Assembly: GCA_963555705.1 (NCBI GenBank)
Contig: OY743183.1
Span: 45,869,466-45,933,465, forward strand
Direction: 5' to 3'
Origin: Ligustrum vulgare
Taxonomy: Eukaryota > Streptophyta > Magnoliopsida > Lamiales > Oleaceae
DNA: 64,000 bases
In this document: positions 10,951 through 22,741 of the stretch, piece by piece
Position numbering within the stretch: position 1 is the first letter of the stretch
Layout: every line of letters starts with the position of its first letter
Notes under the pieces: model-generated
Databases searched by the model: none
What the model was told of the DNA's origin: nothing
What the model saw: only the letters and a program-made list of their open reading frames with translations
Position numbers and translations under genes: made by a program

Positions 10951-12666
10951 TTTTCTTGGAACTAACCTTTATTATTATGTATATATTTTATTTTCTTTTT
11001 GCAGTTTTATTTTTTTCTTCATTTTTTAGTTTTTCATTCTTGAATAATTGCTCATGTGCATAAGCCTCCTCTCAGGTACACTCTTCTCCTTTAGCTTGAT
11101 TTAATTTTGAGTCGTGTTTATTATTCACCGTTCATTTTTCTTCTCTTTGAGTCATTGAGGACAATGTCTGATTTTAGTTGGGGGGAGAGTGACTCAAATG
11201 TACTTGTTTTGCATAAATTCTTTTGTGATAGTTGAGCATTAAAATTGAGTACATCTTGAGTCTTGAGTTATATCTTTGTTATTCTGTAAAGACCTCCCTC
11301 CTAAAAAAAATTTATGCACGAATTTAAGCCTTGTGGTAAGATGGATAGTCAACACATACAATTAGAGCTCTCTCAAGTTTAAGTAATTTTATTTGTTCAT
11401 CATGAGAGTTGAGTGATTGGTGGTTTTCTTATATTGCCCTTGTTTGATATTGCTACTTCCATTGGGCATCATTACACGGATTGTGGATTGTTGGTGGTTT
11501 ACACTTGAGAAACGATGAAGGTCAATGTCAAATAAAAACTTGATCCTTTGAAGCTAATATTATCATATTCTCTTCCCATCACAAATCCCTTCATATCCAA
11601 AAAATTCCTTCATAGCCACAAAGCCCTTTCATCTATTTCACATTAAAAATGACATTACATCTAGACATTGCTTCCATAAATATATAACCTTGTTTCTACT
11701 TTCAAGTATAAGTGAGGATGATTATTTTTGCTCCATATTTGAGAAACAAACGTTCAGTGCATGAAAAAGAAAGAAAAGTGGAGTTAGAAAGTACTTGACA
11801 GTCATTGAGACTAGAGGAGAATGTTGAAGAATTATTTGAGAAGATTTCAGTTTCAAAAAAAAGAAAAAAAAAAAGAAAAAAACACAAAAAAGAAAGAAAG
11901 AAAGAAAAGGGAGACGTATTGAAGAGAAAGTAAATGATGTGAAGAAGAAAGTAAGCTTGAAGTGTGATTAAAAGTGAAAATTATTATCCTTGCTTATATC
12001 TTGAAAGTTCTCGATTTCTACCCACTTCTTTTATTCCCTTATCCTATTCAAAAAAAAAAAAAAAATTTTGTTACCATTGCATCTTATACTTCCATTGGAA
12101 TTTATTGTTCTACTATTATCATTGGAACATGTAAACCTTTTCTTTTACCACTCCTTATCAGTTCCCTTGATAACACCATCATAACCTTTACATTGATATT
12201 GACATTTTGATATTAAGTTGCTTGTGGTAAGAACGGTTGAGTCCCAATGGTTGTGAGTTTTTCATGAGGTCAATATTTGCATTACTGTCATCCATATATA
12301 TATGGCCTTTATTGAACGCTTGAGTGATCAATTTTCAAACTCCATGAGTGACCCCCTAACCAATCCAGAAACAGAATACACATACCCGTGAGTATATGGA
12401 GTTTATACTTGGCTTGAGTGAATACTTGACACTGTATGTGTTGGGGTTAGTGGTTTGATGGATCGGCTTAAAACACACACACAAAATTTTGGGAATGTTT
12501 TTATGGATTAATTTGGGATATAATGCTTGATCTCTTGACTTTGCGAAGTTGATGTGCTCGACTATCTAAACTCATTCTTGACTTTACAATTGAAGTTTTT
12601 CATTGAGCTAATCATGTTTTTAATTCGCTTGAATTGCTAGAGACTAGCAAAAAGCTAGTTGGGGAG
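10951..12666 (+). other. Gyp-T 3' non-coding region
   Basis: There is no ORF of note between the pol stop and the LTR. It contains the conserved Athila/Tat-like passage CATTGAGGACAATGTC followed by GTTGGGGGGAGAG at 11155-11187. There is a strongly purine-rich A/G stretch at about 11755-11960. It ends in AGTTGGGGAGTG, a likely polypurine tract next to the LTR. Confidence 0.7.
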
Positions 12667-14449
12667 TGTGATTATTGTCCAATTTTACGTATTTTAGGTA
12701 GGCAAATAAATGGAAAATACAATTTTGGGGATTTAAATTCTGTAATTTAGAGTAAAACTTATGAAAGATTTAATTTTAATTCTTAAACTCTAAATTGATT
12801 TTATTGACTATTGATTTCATTTATTTAATTGCAGAAATACAATGGACAATTTTTTTTTATATCCAATTCAATTTCCAACCCACAATTGTTGGCCCAAATT
12901 CTCAGCCCATATCCAAATTTTCACTTCAGCCTTCATCATCTAAAAAAACCTCACACTCGCCAGAAAAAGAGGAACGACTCTCAGCATCTTCAAAAAATAA
13001 TTCAGCCGCAACTTTTCTCTATTCTCTGCCTCTTCTCTCAATTCTCTGTCTTGGCTCAACAGCACTTCACTCCGTCTTCTCCCTCACATTCTCGACTGCC
13101 CTCATCTTCTACAGAGTGCCCATCCGCAAGCCCTCGTCCCTCAACCTCCGTTTCCCTCAATTCTGTCAACCACTTCACCATCTTCACATCCAACCAGAAG
13201 CAGTCTCCATCCTCTACCTCACGCCTCTCTCCTTTTCACCACTTACAGCCGGTACTTCAGCCGCACCAGCCTCTTCCATATTTGGACAGCCGTACCAGCC
13301 TCTCATCTCGGACTGTCTTCCCACACAAAACCGGCAGCCTTCTTCCCTCACTAACCTAGCAGCCGTAAGGAACCAAGAACCAGCTTTCAGCCATCTTCAT
13401 CTTCATCTCCATCACCAACTTCACCAACCCTAACCTCACGCCTCAACACAGCCTTCTCCCTCAGCTGCACCACTACCAGCCGTAGCTCTTCTCTCTCCCG
13501 CTGTCTTCTCAGCCTCTGCACAACAGCCGCAAGCAGTCCTCATCAACAACTCCACGCAGCAGCACCGAACAGCAACCATTCAGCAGCCCCAACTAGTCTG
13601 CCTTCATCTTCTCACGCACACACTTTCACTCTGTCTTTTCTCTACACACAGGCAACCAACTTCCAGCAGCTTTCACTTCAACGCAGTAGCGAAGGAGGAG
13701 AAACGAAGCATATTCTTGTGGTTCGAAAATAGAGGCTGCGATTGGTTGTTTCGGGTGATTCGTTCTAGTTTACAATCTTATTTTACTTAGACTTTTAATT
13801 GTTTCGATTACTAGTTTTAATGAATTTAGACTAATTTTTTTTATTTGGGTTTGAGATATATATTTTGGATATTGAACTTTCAATTCAAAACGTGAATTTC
13901 ACTCTTTAGTAATGGTTATTGTTTATTTGAATTTTATTTCGTTTAATTTAATTATGTTCGGCTAAATTATATTTGAGGGGAGTTATTCTTAGCCTCAATG
14001 GGTGAGTGTTAATTTTCTATAGATGAATTCTTGTGATTGATGATAATTAACGAGTGTTTTAATTTTTCAAATTATTTTACTTCGATTGATGTCGTTGATG
14101 TGGTATGTATTGATTATGCACACAACATGCTCGACTAAATGCCGTAGAATAAATTGACTAATTTTCGTACGAATATGTTTAAATCTTATCGATTTCAAGA
14201 AATTCACATTAATCTTATTTGAAAAGCCCAATTGATAGCGAAAGAATAACTCCACTCAAATTTCTCTTTCATTGCAATTTAACTATATTCTCTCCAACTT
14301 CATTTTAGCACAATCGAAATCATAGTTTAGGTTTCAAATTTAGCAAATATTACGATACCAATAAAATCCCTAGTAAGAATGACCCTGGATTACTGCTAGG
14401 CTATAACTTGACCCCTTTATACTTGAAGGGTAGATTTAACATCGAGTCA
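12667..14449 (+). repeat. Gyp-T 3' LTR (about 1.78 kb)
   Basis: It starts TGATTATTGTCC (12669) or two bases earlier, after the PPT, and ends CGAGTCA at 14449. The segment 12890-13720 is pyrimidine-rich with many CAGCC and CTTC words. It produces Pro/Ser-rich frames at 12795-13433 and 12829-13359 that I regard as LTR leader sequence rather than genes. No second copy is present in the window. Confidence 0.7.
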
Positions 14450-14854
14450 ATAGGCTACTAGAATAAAAATCCTAGTCTACTTAGAAAACTAAATAAAATC
14501 TAATCTAATTAGGGAATAGATAAAATCTCTCATAATGAAGTCCTAATTTAATTGGAAACAATAATAAAGACAAAGTAAATATAATCCTATAATTATGGAA
14601 ATATAGTAAATTTCCGTCTGCATCATTGATTTGCCAATTTGAAGCCCCAAACGATGGAATTTGATCCTAAAATCAATGGGCTCAAGGGCTTTAGCCCATG
14701 AGTCTTGCTCAGTGACCAGTTTCTACTCGAAAAACATATATTATCCATCCAATTCCGACATGGTTAACTGGACTGCACTTTCATTTTAGCTTGAATATTT
14801 AACTTTCTGTCAAGCCTGCTATGACTCCGATTGTCGAGGGTCCGGAACACATCA
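14450..14854 (-). repeat. PRL-2 5' LTR, distal part
   Basis: It matches 7389-7793 closely, ends CCGGAACACATCA, and is followed by GGGAC and the resumed Copia-A gag knuckle. Confidence 0.85.
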
Positions 14855-14985
14855 GGGACACTTTCAGAAAGATTGCTTTGCATTGAAAAGAAAGCGACAA
14901 AGAGACCAAAGTAATGAAGAAGCAGACAATGCTGATGTTGGTCTAGACTTGGGTAAACTACATGTCATGACTGTTAGTCTAGTTG
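14855..14985 (+). pseudogene. Copia-A gag, end of CCHC knuckle and tail
   Basis: The reading GHFQKDCFALKRKR completes the knuckle begun at 7027-7048, so the joined motif would be C-x2-C-x4-H-x4-C apart from the first Cys. A short acidic tail follows, then the frame meets integrase C-terminal sequence directly. Confidence 0.75.
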
Positions 14986-14989
14986 TATC

Positions 14990-15540
14990 GATTTTAAGAA
15001 TCCACAAGAGCTGTGGACTGATAAACCCCCTTATTTGACCCAGATTAGGGTATTTGGATGTGCTAAATATGCACATCAGAGTGAGGGTAAGTTGGAGCCG
15101 AGGGCTACCAAGTGTGTGATGTTGGGTTATCTGACGAGGTGAAAGGGTATAGGTTGTGGATGATTGGATTTCAGGGTATAAAAATTATTATTAGCCTGGA
15201 TGTTGCATTTAATGAATCTGAGATGCCTTGTTTGAAGAAAAATGTCAAAGCTAATGAACCTGAAGCTATTAATGGGAGTAAGAATGTTGTAGAGTTGACC
15301 ATCTTGACTAATACCCAAAATGAAGCTCTTGAGCCTGTAGTTCCTCCAGTTGGAGAGGATGAAGTTGGACCTGCTGAACATGCAAGTGATGGGGATGTTG
15401 AACCCCATGTTGAAGTTGAACCTGAATTGTCCAATCCCAGAAATATTGATACCACCATAAAAGATTATCAATTGGTTAGGGATAGGGAAAGGAGACAAGT
15501 GAGACCAACCTTAGGTATGAAATCCAAAATTTGACTGGTT
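14990..15540 (+). pseudogene. Copia-A integrase C-terminus and linker
   Basis: Frames read PPYLTQIRVFGCAKYAH, then GYRLWMIG and DVAFNESEMP, typical of the region after the copia integrase core. An open frame at 15112-15534 covers the Glu-rich linker to RT and ends after DRERRQVRPT. The protease and the integrase D-D-E core are absent. Roughly 1.5-2 kb relative to normal copia elements seems to be deleted between the gag tail and this point. Confidence 0.75.
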
Positions 15541-15595
15541 TTGCCTTAGTTTTAGGTGAAGCCATTGACAATGTAGACCTACTTCCTATGAGGAA

Positions 15596-15789
15596 GTGAT
15601 AAATTGGCCTAAATTTGAAAACTGGATAGAGGAAATGAGAGAAGAAATGAAATCTCTAAGTGAAAATAAAACTTGAAGTTTGGTAAAGGCACCGGAGAAA
15701 CAGAAGATAATCCAATGTAAGTGGATTTACAAGTTAAAGGAGGGATAAAATCCCAGTGATCCTTTAAGATATAAGGCTAGGTTAGTAGC
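15596..15789 (+). pseudogene. Copia-A reverse transcriptase, N-terminal piece
   Basis: This reads WPKFENWIEEMREEMKSL, CKWIYKLKEG and RYKARLVA, the start of copia RT (RVT_2), with in-frame stops replacing Trp. The frame is cut by Gyp-A exactly within RLVA-KGFTQ and resumes at 24174. Confidence 0.85.
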
Positions 15790-17219
15790 TGATAAGTGTA
15801 TTTCATACACGTATTTCTATCTTAAAAGTAGGCTTTTACATGTTCGTTAGAGAATATTTTCTATTAATTTTGTTATTATTTGTTTATATGTCAAAAAATG
15901 TCTCAAATCGAGAAAACGAAGGAATAGGGTTAAAATCAAGACATTTGGATGATAAAAGAGCTAAAGTGTGCAAATAAAGAATTGTTGAAGTCAATCAAGG
16001 GCACAATTGGAAGAAAATTCGAAGAAAAAATAAAATCTGGAAAAAATCAGAAGTTTAGGGGCTAAATTGCAATAATCGGAAGTTAGAGGATCTGGGATGC
16101 AAATAATCTTTGAAGACCAACTTAAATGAAATCAAATGATGAAAATTCCCTTCAACCTGTAAACTGCGTGACTGCATGGGTCAGAAGCACGCGATCGCAT
16201 GACCGAACTTTTTAGCTACTGAAGCTAAACCTACAGAACTGCGCAACCGCATGGAATAAAGGCGCACGGTCACAAGGTAGTCCGTTGGGCAGAACTATTG
16301 GGCTTTTGTAAGATTTCAACATTATTTTCCTCCGAGTAACCTAAGTTTCAACCTAACCTATAAATACATGACTTGGGGCACGAAATTAGGGGTTCCCAAC
16401 TTGTTGAATACATGTCAAAACGCTGCTCAATTGGTGAGGGATCCATGCAAGGCCAAAATCAAGATTGAAGATAAAATTCCAAGAAGATGAAAGGGGTGAC
16501 ATCCATTTACATGTCTTGCTATTTATTTTCTATCGTGTATCTAGGCTAGACTTTTAATTGTTAGAATTGTGATGAAATATTAATTATTGATTCCATGTTT
16601 TGACTTTAAATTTACATTATGCAATTTATGAGTTTGATGCAATCAATTGTGTTTTTATATTCATCTATGGTTGTGGACGCATGATTATTGATGTTTATGA
16701 TGGATTTCTATGTTCAAACGAGTAGGAATTTATTAGACTTGATTGATTGCCACGAAGTTCGATAGGGAATAGAAATATACACCTATGCTTCGTGTTATCC
16801 TAAAAAGTGTTCATAATTGGTTAATATTTTTCTACATGTTTGGATTGATCATAGAAATATAGGGTCGTCTCTCGTAGAAAAAGGTATTTATGCATCGCTC
16901 GAAAGGGGACATAAACAACAATAGGAACACGAATTTTCAATACTCATACTTTGTAGTTAAATGTTTAAGTCAAATACATGGTTGATATGGTTAATGTGGA
17001 TTTACAATTCTAACATGTTCATTTCATAGTTTTCAAAAATCAAATTTTCTTGCCTTTTATTTTAATTTGTAATTCAAAGTCCTAATATTTAAAGCTTTCT
17101 TAGTTCCCGTTAAGGATTTGTAATCTAAAACACAATTTGCTCAATCTCTTTGGGATTGATACTTGGTCTCACGTCCATTATATTACTTGCGCGATCCTTA
17201 CACTTGCGGTTAACGAACA
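15790..17219 (+). repeat. Gyp-A 5' LTR
   Basis: It begins TGATAAGTGTATT and ends TAACGAACA. It pairs with 22742-24173. It contains two related GC-rich blocks at about 16160-16205 and 16235-16285 built around ACTGCG...CGCATGG words. Confidence 0.9.
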
Positions 17220-17225
17220 AGTTTT

Positions 17226-17243
17226 TTGCGTCGTTTCCGGGGA
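17226..17243 (+). other. Gyp-A primer-binding site (tRNA-Asp type, degenerate)
   Basis: TTGCGTCGTTTCCGGGGA matches TGGCGCCGTTGCCGGGGA, the complement of the plant tRNA-Asp 3' end used by Athila elements, at 15 of 18 positions. Confidence 0.75.
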
Positions 17244-17504
17244 TTGTAGTTAAGATTTATTTTTAGTTTACTTTCACTAATTCAGACTTTTTACTTGCTT
17301 TAGTTTGATTTTTACTTTTATTTTTATTTTATGATTTTAGTTTTTAGTTACTAGTTTCTTTACTTTTCTTGTAATTGTGTATGCTATGTTCGAAAAATGG
17401 GATCTTATCTAAACTAACCCGAAAACAGAATGTATGTTACACCGTAGGTTAAGAGATGCTAGAGAGCTAGATAAATCAAAAAAACTAAAAAAAAAAAAAA
17501 TCAT

Positions 17505-18407
17505 ATGGAAAACAACAACAATCTTTTGCCCCCTATTGAGCCAGTCAATGAGGATGACATGTTGTTTGGTGACTTCGTGACACCTCAGGTGGTTCAAAGT
17601 CAATCCAATATAGTCCATCCACCATTTGGGCAAGAAAACTTATAGTTGAAGACCAACGTCATCAACATGTTCCAAAATGGACAACAATTCCATGAAAGAC
17701 CTGAAGAAAACCCACACACGTATGTTTCTAAGTTTTAGACATGTGTCAACATTTTAAATATCAGGGTGTGTCGACGATGTGATCAGACTCAAGTTATTCC
17801 CTTACACTTTAAAATATAGAGCAGTAGATTGATTAAATTCTCGCCCTACTATAAGTATCCCCACTTGGAACGACTTGGTCCAAAAATTTTGCACTAAGTT
17901 CATGCCTCTAACAAAGGTTGCCAATCTTCGCCATGAAATCACTGTGTTCCAGCAACAAGATGATGAATCTTTTAATGATGCTTGAAACAGATTTAAAGGC
18001 ATGCTGAGAAAATATCCAAATCATAGAATCAACAGAGGTGATCAATAAAATTTCTTCTATGAAGGACTACTTCCACACTTTAAAAACATGGTTGATTCCT
18101 CATCAAATTGTGTTTGGCAACAAAACCCATCGGGGCATTGGAGCTTTTTGAGAGAATTGGCAACACAAATGCCAAGTGGGGTCAGACAGGGTAGTCCCAA
18201 AGAAGTCATCAGGAGTCTATGAAGTGGATGCTTACAATGTCATATCAGCAAAAATTGACTCATTGGCTGCAAAGGTAGAGGACATAACACTGGTGAGTCA
18301 TTCATCAAAAAGTGCTAAAGTGACGTGTGAAGAGTGTGGTGAAAATCACGCCACCACAGATTGCCCTATTCTGGCTTGTCCATTGGAGCAAGTTGACTAT
18401 GTGTAAG
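17505..18407 (+). pseudogene. Gyp-A gag, decayed
   Basis: The start MENNNNLLPPIEPVNEDDM is followed across frames by the retrotransposon gag core: IPTWNDLVQKFCTKF, LTKVANLRHEITVFQQ, FKGMLRKYPNH and NFFYEGLLPHFKNMVDSS. A zinc-knuckle-like CEECGENHATTDCP lies in the 18176-18406 frame. There are several stops and at least two frameshifts, so no protein can be made. Confidence 0.85.
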
Positions 18408-18689
18408 GGGGTCAACACCAGAATAACCCATACTCAAATACCTACAATCCAGGTTGGCGCAAACAACCTACCTTTTCTTGGAAGGATCACAACAATAGAC
18501 ACATTGCGCCTTAATATCACACTGAGGAAAAGAAGCTTGCACTAGAAGAGATGTTCGGTAAACTTATGGAGAAAACCGAACAATTCATGGCTAAACCAGA
18601 TCAATTTATGAGGAAGGCTAAGACCACATTCTAGAATCAGCAGGCATCAATCCAAAATCTAGAGAACCAAGTGGGGGAAAATAGCACAA

Positions 18690-19560
18690 TTGATCACAAA
18701 TAAAGCCCCGAGTACATTACCTGCAAACACTGAGGTAAACCCAAGGGAACAACTTATAGCTATCAATGTGGTGCAAAATGAGATAAATGCAATCACTGCA
18801 CGTAGTAGATTGCAACTTCCTGTGATTCAAGTCAAAAAGCTAACTGGAGTTCCTGAAAAGATTGTGGTAGTTTGAGAAATAATGCCTGAAAGGGAAGATG
18901 ACCATAAGGTGAAATCGACAATTAAGCCTCATGAGTCTCCTATCTCATTTCCACGAAGGCTGAAGAAAATAAAAGAGGATAAGCAGTTCAACAAATTTGT
19001 AAATATACTTAGAAAACTGCACATAAATATCCCCTTCTTGGAAGCCATCACAAAGATTCCAAGTTATGCTAAGCTTCTAAAGAAAATGATGTCTAGCAAA
19101 AAAAAAATAAAAGCTTAAAGAACTTGAGGAGGTGACTTTCAGTGAAGAATGCAGCGCAATCTTGCAAAACAAGCTGTCACCTAAGCTCAAAAATCCACGG
19201 AGTTTTTCTATACTTTGCATCATAGGGGATTTACATTTCAACAAGGTCTTATGTGATCTAGGTGCAAGTATAAATTTGATGCCCATGTCTGTGTACAAAA
19301 ATTTGGGATTGGGAGACCCAAAGGGAAGCAATATCGTATGGAAACTGGTTGATCGATCAATTTGTTACCCATATGGGGTTGTGGAGGATGTGCTGGTTAA
19401 AGATGATAAAATCATATTTCCTGTCGACTTTGTCATTTAAGATATGGAGGAAGATGAAAAAGTCCCTTTGATACTTGGTCAACTATTTCTAGTCACTGCA
19501 CGAGCACTGATTGATGTAGAGAAGGGAGATGTAGTGTTGTATGCTGAAAGTTGGGGGTGG
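18690..19560 (+). pseudogene. Gyp-A aspartic protease region
   Basis: Frames at 18882-19118 and 19132-19440 give FVNILRKLHINIPFLEAI, PSYAKLLKKM, ECSAILQNKLSPKLK and then the retropepsin fold with DLGASINLMPMSVYKNLG, where DLGA is the family's catalytic loop. FVNIL to FVI and the following DMEEDEKVPLILG and TARALIDVEKG segments are in Athila order. One stop at 19438-19440 and one frameshift near 19125 break the frame. Confidence 0.85.
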
Positions 19561-22500
19561 CCTTCACTATGAGGCAGTTCAATTCCCAAGATCCACAACT
19601 TGAAAATTGCTCCAAGATCGATGTAGACTGGACCATTAGATGTTGGGAGAGGTATGAGTACAGGTTCGAGTAGATGAAGAGGTTTCATCATCCAATCTAA
19701 AACCACCTTAATAAGTTTTCCAAAAGGTCTAGCTCTATACTTTAAATGAAGCGCTTATTGGGAGGCAACCCAACCTCACAGACTTTTTTCTTTTTTTTTT
19801 TTTTTGTTTATTGCTTTTAAGTGATTTGATAGTTGTTTAGTTACTTGACATTGCATTTCTTAGAAGCACTAGGATGTTTAGAATGCATGCATTGAGTTGT
19901 TATGTGCTTTAAGTAATCCTAGTATTCTAGTTTGCATGTTTTAGCACTTTTAGTTTTCATTGCATTTTTATATTTTTGATGCTTTACATTGCATTTTAGG
20001 ATCACTATCATGCTTAGAATTCACATTTTAACATGTTAGTTGCATTGAATACTTCATTGCATCTATTTTTGCATGTTTTAGCATTTTAGGATTTACTTGC
20101 ATTTCTATTCGTTTTGTTGCTTATCATCACAATTTTCAACTTGATCATCTAGTTTAGGACATGTGGAGATATTTTAGGAGTTGGTTGCATACATTTGAAG
20201 GCGTGTAGGGGTCAAAAACGTGATACAAAACTTAAAAATTGGAAAATTATTGTTCACTGCCAATTACAATCGCGCGGTGTAGGCAGTTCGAACAGCTTCA
20301 TTATATATGCATAGTTCTTTCATTGTAACCACTTTTAAAACCATTTTTCATCCCCCAAATCATCCCATATTGAGTCCCCAACCACTCCCCAATGTTTGCA
20401 TATAATATTGACTCAAATTCATGCATTGCATCACATCTAAACAATTCCAAAGGTATGCATTTTTCACACTTTTATGGGATTAAGCATGATTTTTGAGTTT
20501 TGCACAATTCTTATGAAATTTCATATTGTGAATTGGTTGGAGTTGGGATTAGAATAAACTTTGGAGACTTTGAATTGTGTTTATTAGGTGAAAATTTTTG
20601 GTTAGATTCAAGTCCCCAACTCTTTGATTTCACTTGATTTCTTCATATGCATATAAGGTGTTCGATAAAATGTTTCAATGAATTCTTTGTTGAGTTTTTG
20701 AAAATCCTTTTGGATGATCACGTTCACCACGTGTTATACACCATTTGTGCATCATTCATTTATTTTTTACACTGATTTAAGGCATTGAATTCAACTTGAA
20801 CATCATTGCACTACATAACACCACAGTCCTTGATTTCAGCTTCACTGCACCTGTTTCACTTTGCATTTTCATGACCCAAATGAACTCAAAATTTGATGAA
20901 CTTTTAATGTCATAGACCAAGTTATGTACTTTCATATGCCTGGGACGTGTCTTGGGAAATCTTCACTTTTTCGAGGCAATGTCAAGGGCTAAAAGTCAGT
21001 GGTCGACCATTTTTCAAAAATCTCAAAATTTTCTAAGTCCTGGTTTGGGTGTGTTGTGTTGATTTGCTTCGGTTCCTATATGATATTTATGCATTCTATT
21101 GTTATTTATCTCTATTTTTCATGGAACATAATGAGAAAACATCTTTGACCAAACATGGAAAATCTAGAAAATGGTCGAATCATCCAAGCTATATGAAGAT
21201 CAATGCTTCAAAATGAGAACATCACTCCAAACCCGGGAGTACCTAAACCCTCTTTGTTATGTTGTGTTTATTTTATTTATTTATTTTGAATACATTGAGG
21301 ACAATGCATACTTTTAGTTTGGGGTGGGAATCTCATTCATGTGCTTTTATTTACACGTACATTCAATTTTGGGGTAGAAAAATCATAAAAATTTGAAAAA
21401 TGTTGTTGATTTATTTATTTCTTATGATATGATTTGAATTGATTTTTGAACTTTAGTTAGAAAATTGGACAACGTGTGAACTTAATTTCTCTTAAAAATT
21501 CATCCATGTAAGACTTTGTTAAACTTGAGCACATAGTCATTTTTAAATAATAACTTGTGTAGAGGGATGCTTGATACATGTGGGCTAAAATCATGCAAGC
21601 TCAACATAGAATTGATTAAAAAATTCCAAACCTTAAGATTTTAGATCCCGACGTAAAATGTAGAATCAAACTGCTCAACAAGCAGTTTGAGAGTGGAAAG
21701 GGTAGTATAAGTAAGGCATTAATGGATTGAGTGCCTGAAGTTCTTGGTCTTGCATCTTTGGTTGAGGAGGTTTTAATCAACGGGTATAAACCAACAATAG
21801 CATAAAAACAAAAATATGCTAATAGTCTTATTTTACTCTTCAAATGCCTTTTTTACTCTAGCAAGTAGCTTGTAAGGGTGTTGAAACCTGGTAACCTAAA
21901 CTCAACTGATTTGGAGCTATTAGCCAAAATCTTGTTACAGGGGTCAATTAGAAAGCAAGTACAGAGAGTGGACTTACACATAAGACACTAAAATATCTTT
22001 AACTTTTCTGTTACGCGTATGACTTGGTTGATTAAGTTTGAGGGGTTCTTTGAACCTAGTGCCCTAAAATCGTCTGGCTTGGAAGTCATTGACTTAAAGC
22101 TCGGGGTCATAGAGAAAGCAAATATGAAAAATTCTACACAAAGATGGTAAAAGACATGGACATAAAAAGAAAAAGTCGTCCAAATGAAAAAAAAAATGGA
22201 AAAAAACGCATGGTATAATCCTGTTTGATTGATATTTCTAACACTGGAGTGCGAGATTGAGGATGGATTACTTTTGTTTTGTTGTGCATGCTTATCAATT
22301 CCTAACTTATGTGTGTGGAAAATTGCAATATATGTTTAGAAACCACAAAAATATAAAACACCTCGAGATGTGAGAGAAGAGTAGTAAGGTTGTGATCATT
22401 TATGAGAGTTGTAAGGAAAATCAAATGAAAACACTTGTTTGACCACGTGGAAGTTGGGCTTATTTATGCATAATCCACCACACTATGTCAAGTACATTTT

Positions 22501-22741
22501 TACATGAGTTTGCATTTGATTTTTGGCTATTCACACACACAAAATAAGTCGAGCATCAGATGAATGAAAATATTTTATGTTGTTCATATTTCTTTTCTAA
22601 AATGAATAGTCAATCTGGATTGTTGAAGCTCATAGTGAATGAGTTGATAAAAACAAAAACAAAAAAAATTGTTATTATCATTTTTATTTTATAGTTTTGT
22701 TTTGTTTTTGTTCGAGGACGAACAATAATTCTAGTTTGGGG
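19561..22741 (+). other. Gyp-A post-protease and 3' non-coding region
   Basis: Pol sequence is absent. The passage CGCTTATTGGGAGGCAACCC at about 19751 marks the normal end of pol. Further on are CATTGAGGACAATGCA and GTTTGGGGTGGG (about 21293-21330), and finally TTCGAGGACGAACAA and TAGTTTGGGGTG, the likely PPT, before the 3' LTR. There is no ORF above 80 codons with recognisable content. Confidence 0.75.

Larger units (their letters stand above)
9697..14449 (+). mobile_element. Gyp-T: 3' half of an Athila/Tat-type gypsy element
   Basis: It holds the integrase end of pol, about 1.7 kb of 3' non-coding DNA, a PPT-like tract and one long LTR ending CGAGTCA. The 5' LTR, gag, protease, RT and RNase H are missing. 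It lies within the PRL-2 5' LTR. Compared with the intact PRL-2 LTR, about 70-75 bp of target is also missing at the left junction. A full insertion followed by a deletion that removed its 5' half and adjoining LTR bases explains this best (inference). Confidence 0.85.
7049..14854 (-). mobile_element. PRL-2: second protease-like LTR element, itself interrupted
   Basis: This is the same family as PRL-1, in reverse orientation. The left (3') LTR is 7049-7793, the internal part 7794-9418 and the right (5') LTR 9419-9696 plus 14450-14854. The outer ends are TGATAAGATTCGAGG and CCGGAACACATCA. Flanks AGGAC (7044-7048) and GGGAC (14855-14859) form a 5-bp target duplication with one substitution, inside the Copia-A gag CCHC codons. 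The ORF is uninterrupted. A gypsy fragment, Gyp-T, occupies 9697-14449 within its 5' LTR. Confidence 0.9.

Noticed and set aside
12795..13433. Open frames of 212 and 176 codons, rich in Pro and Ser
   Set aside because: They lie inside the long Gyp-T LTR in a pyrimidine-rich tract, overlap in different frames and show no domain.
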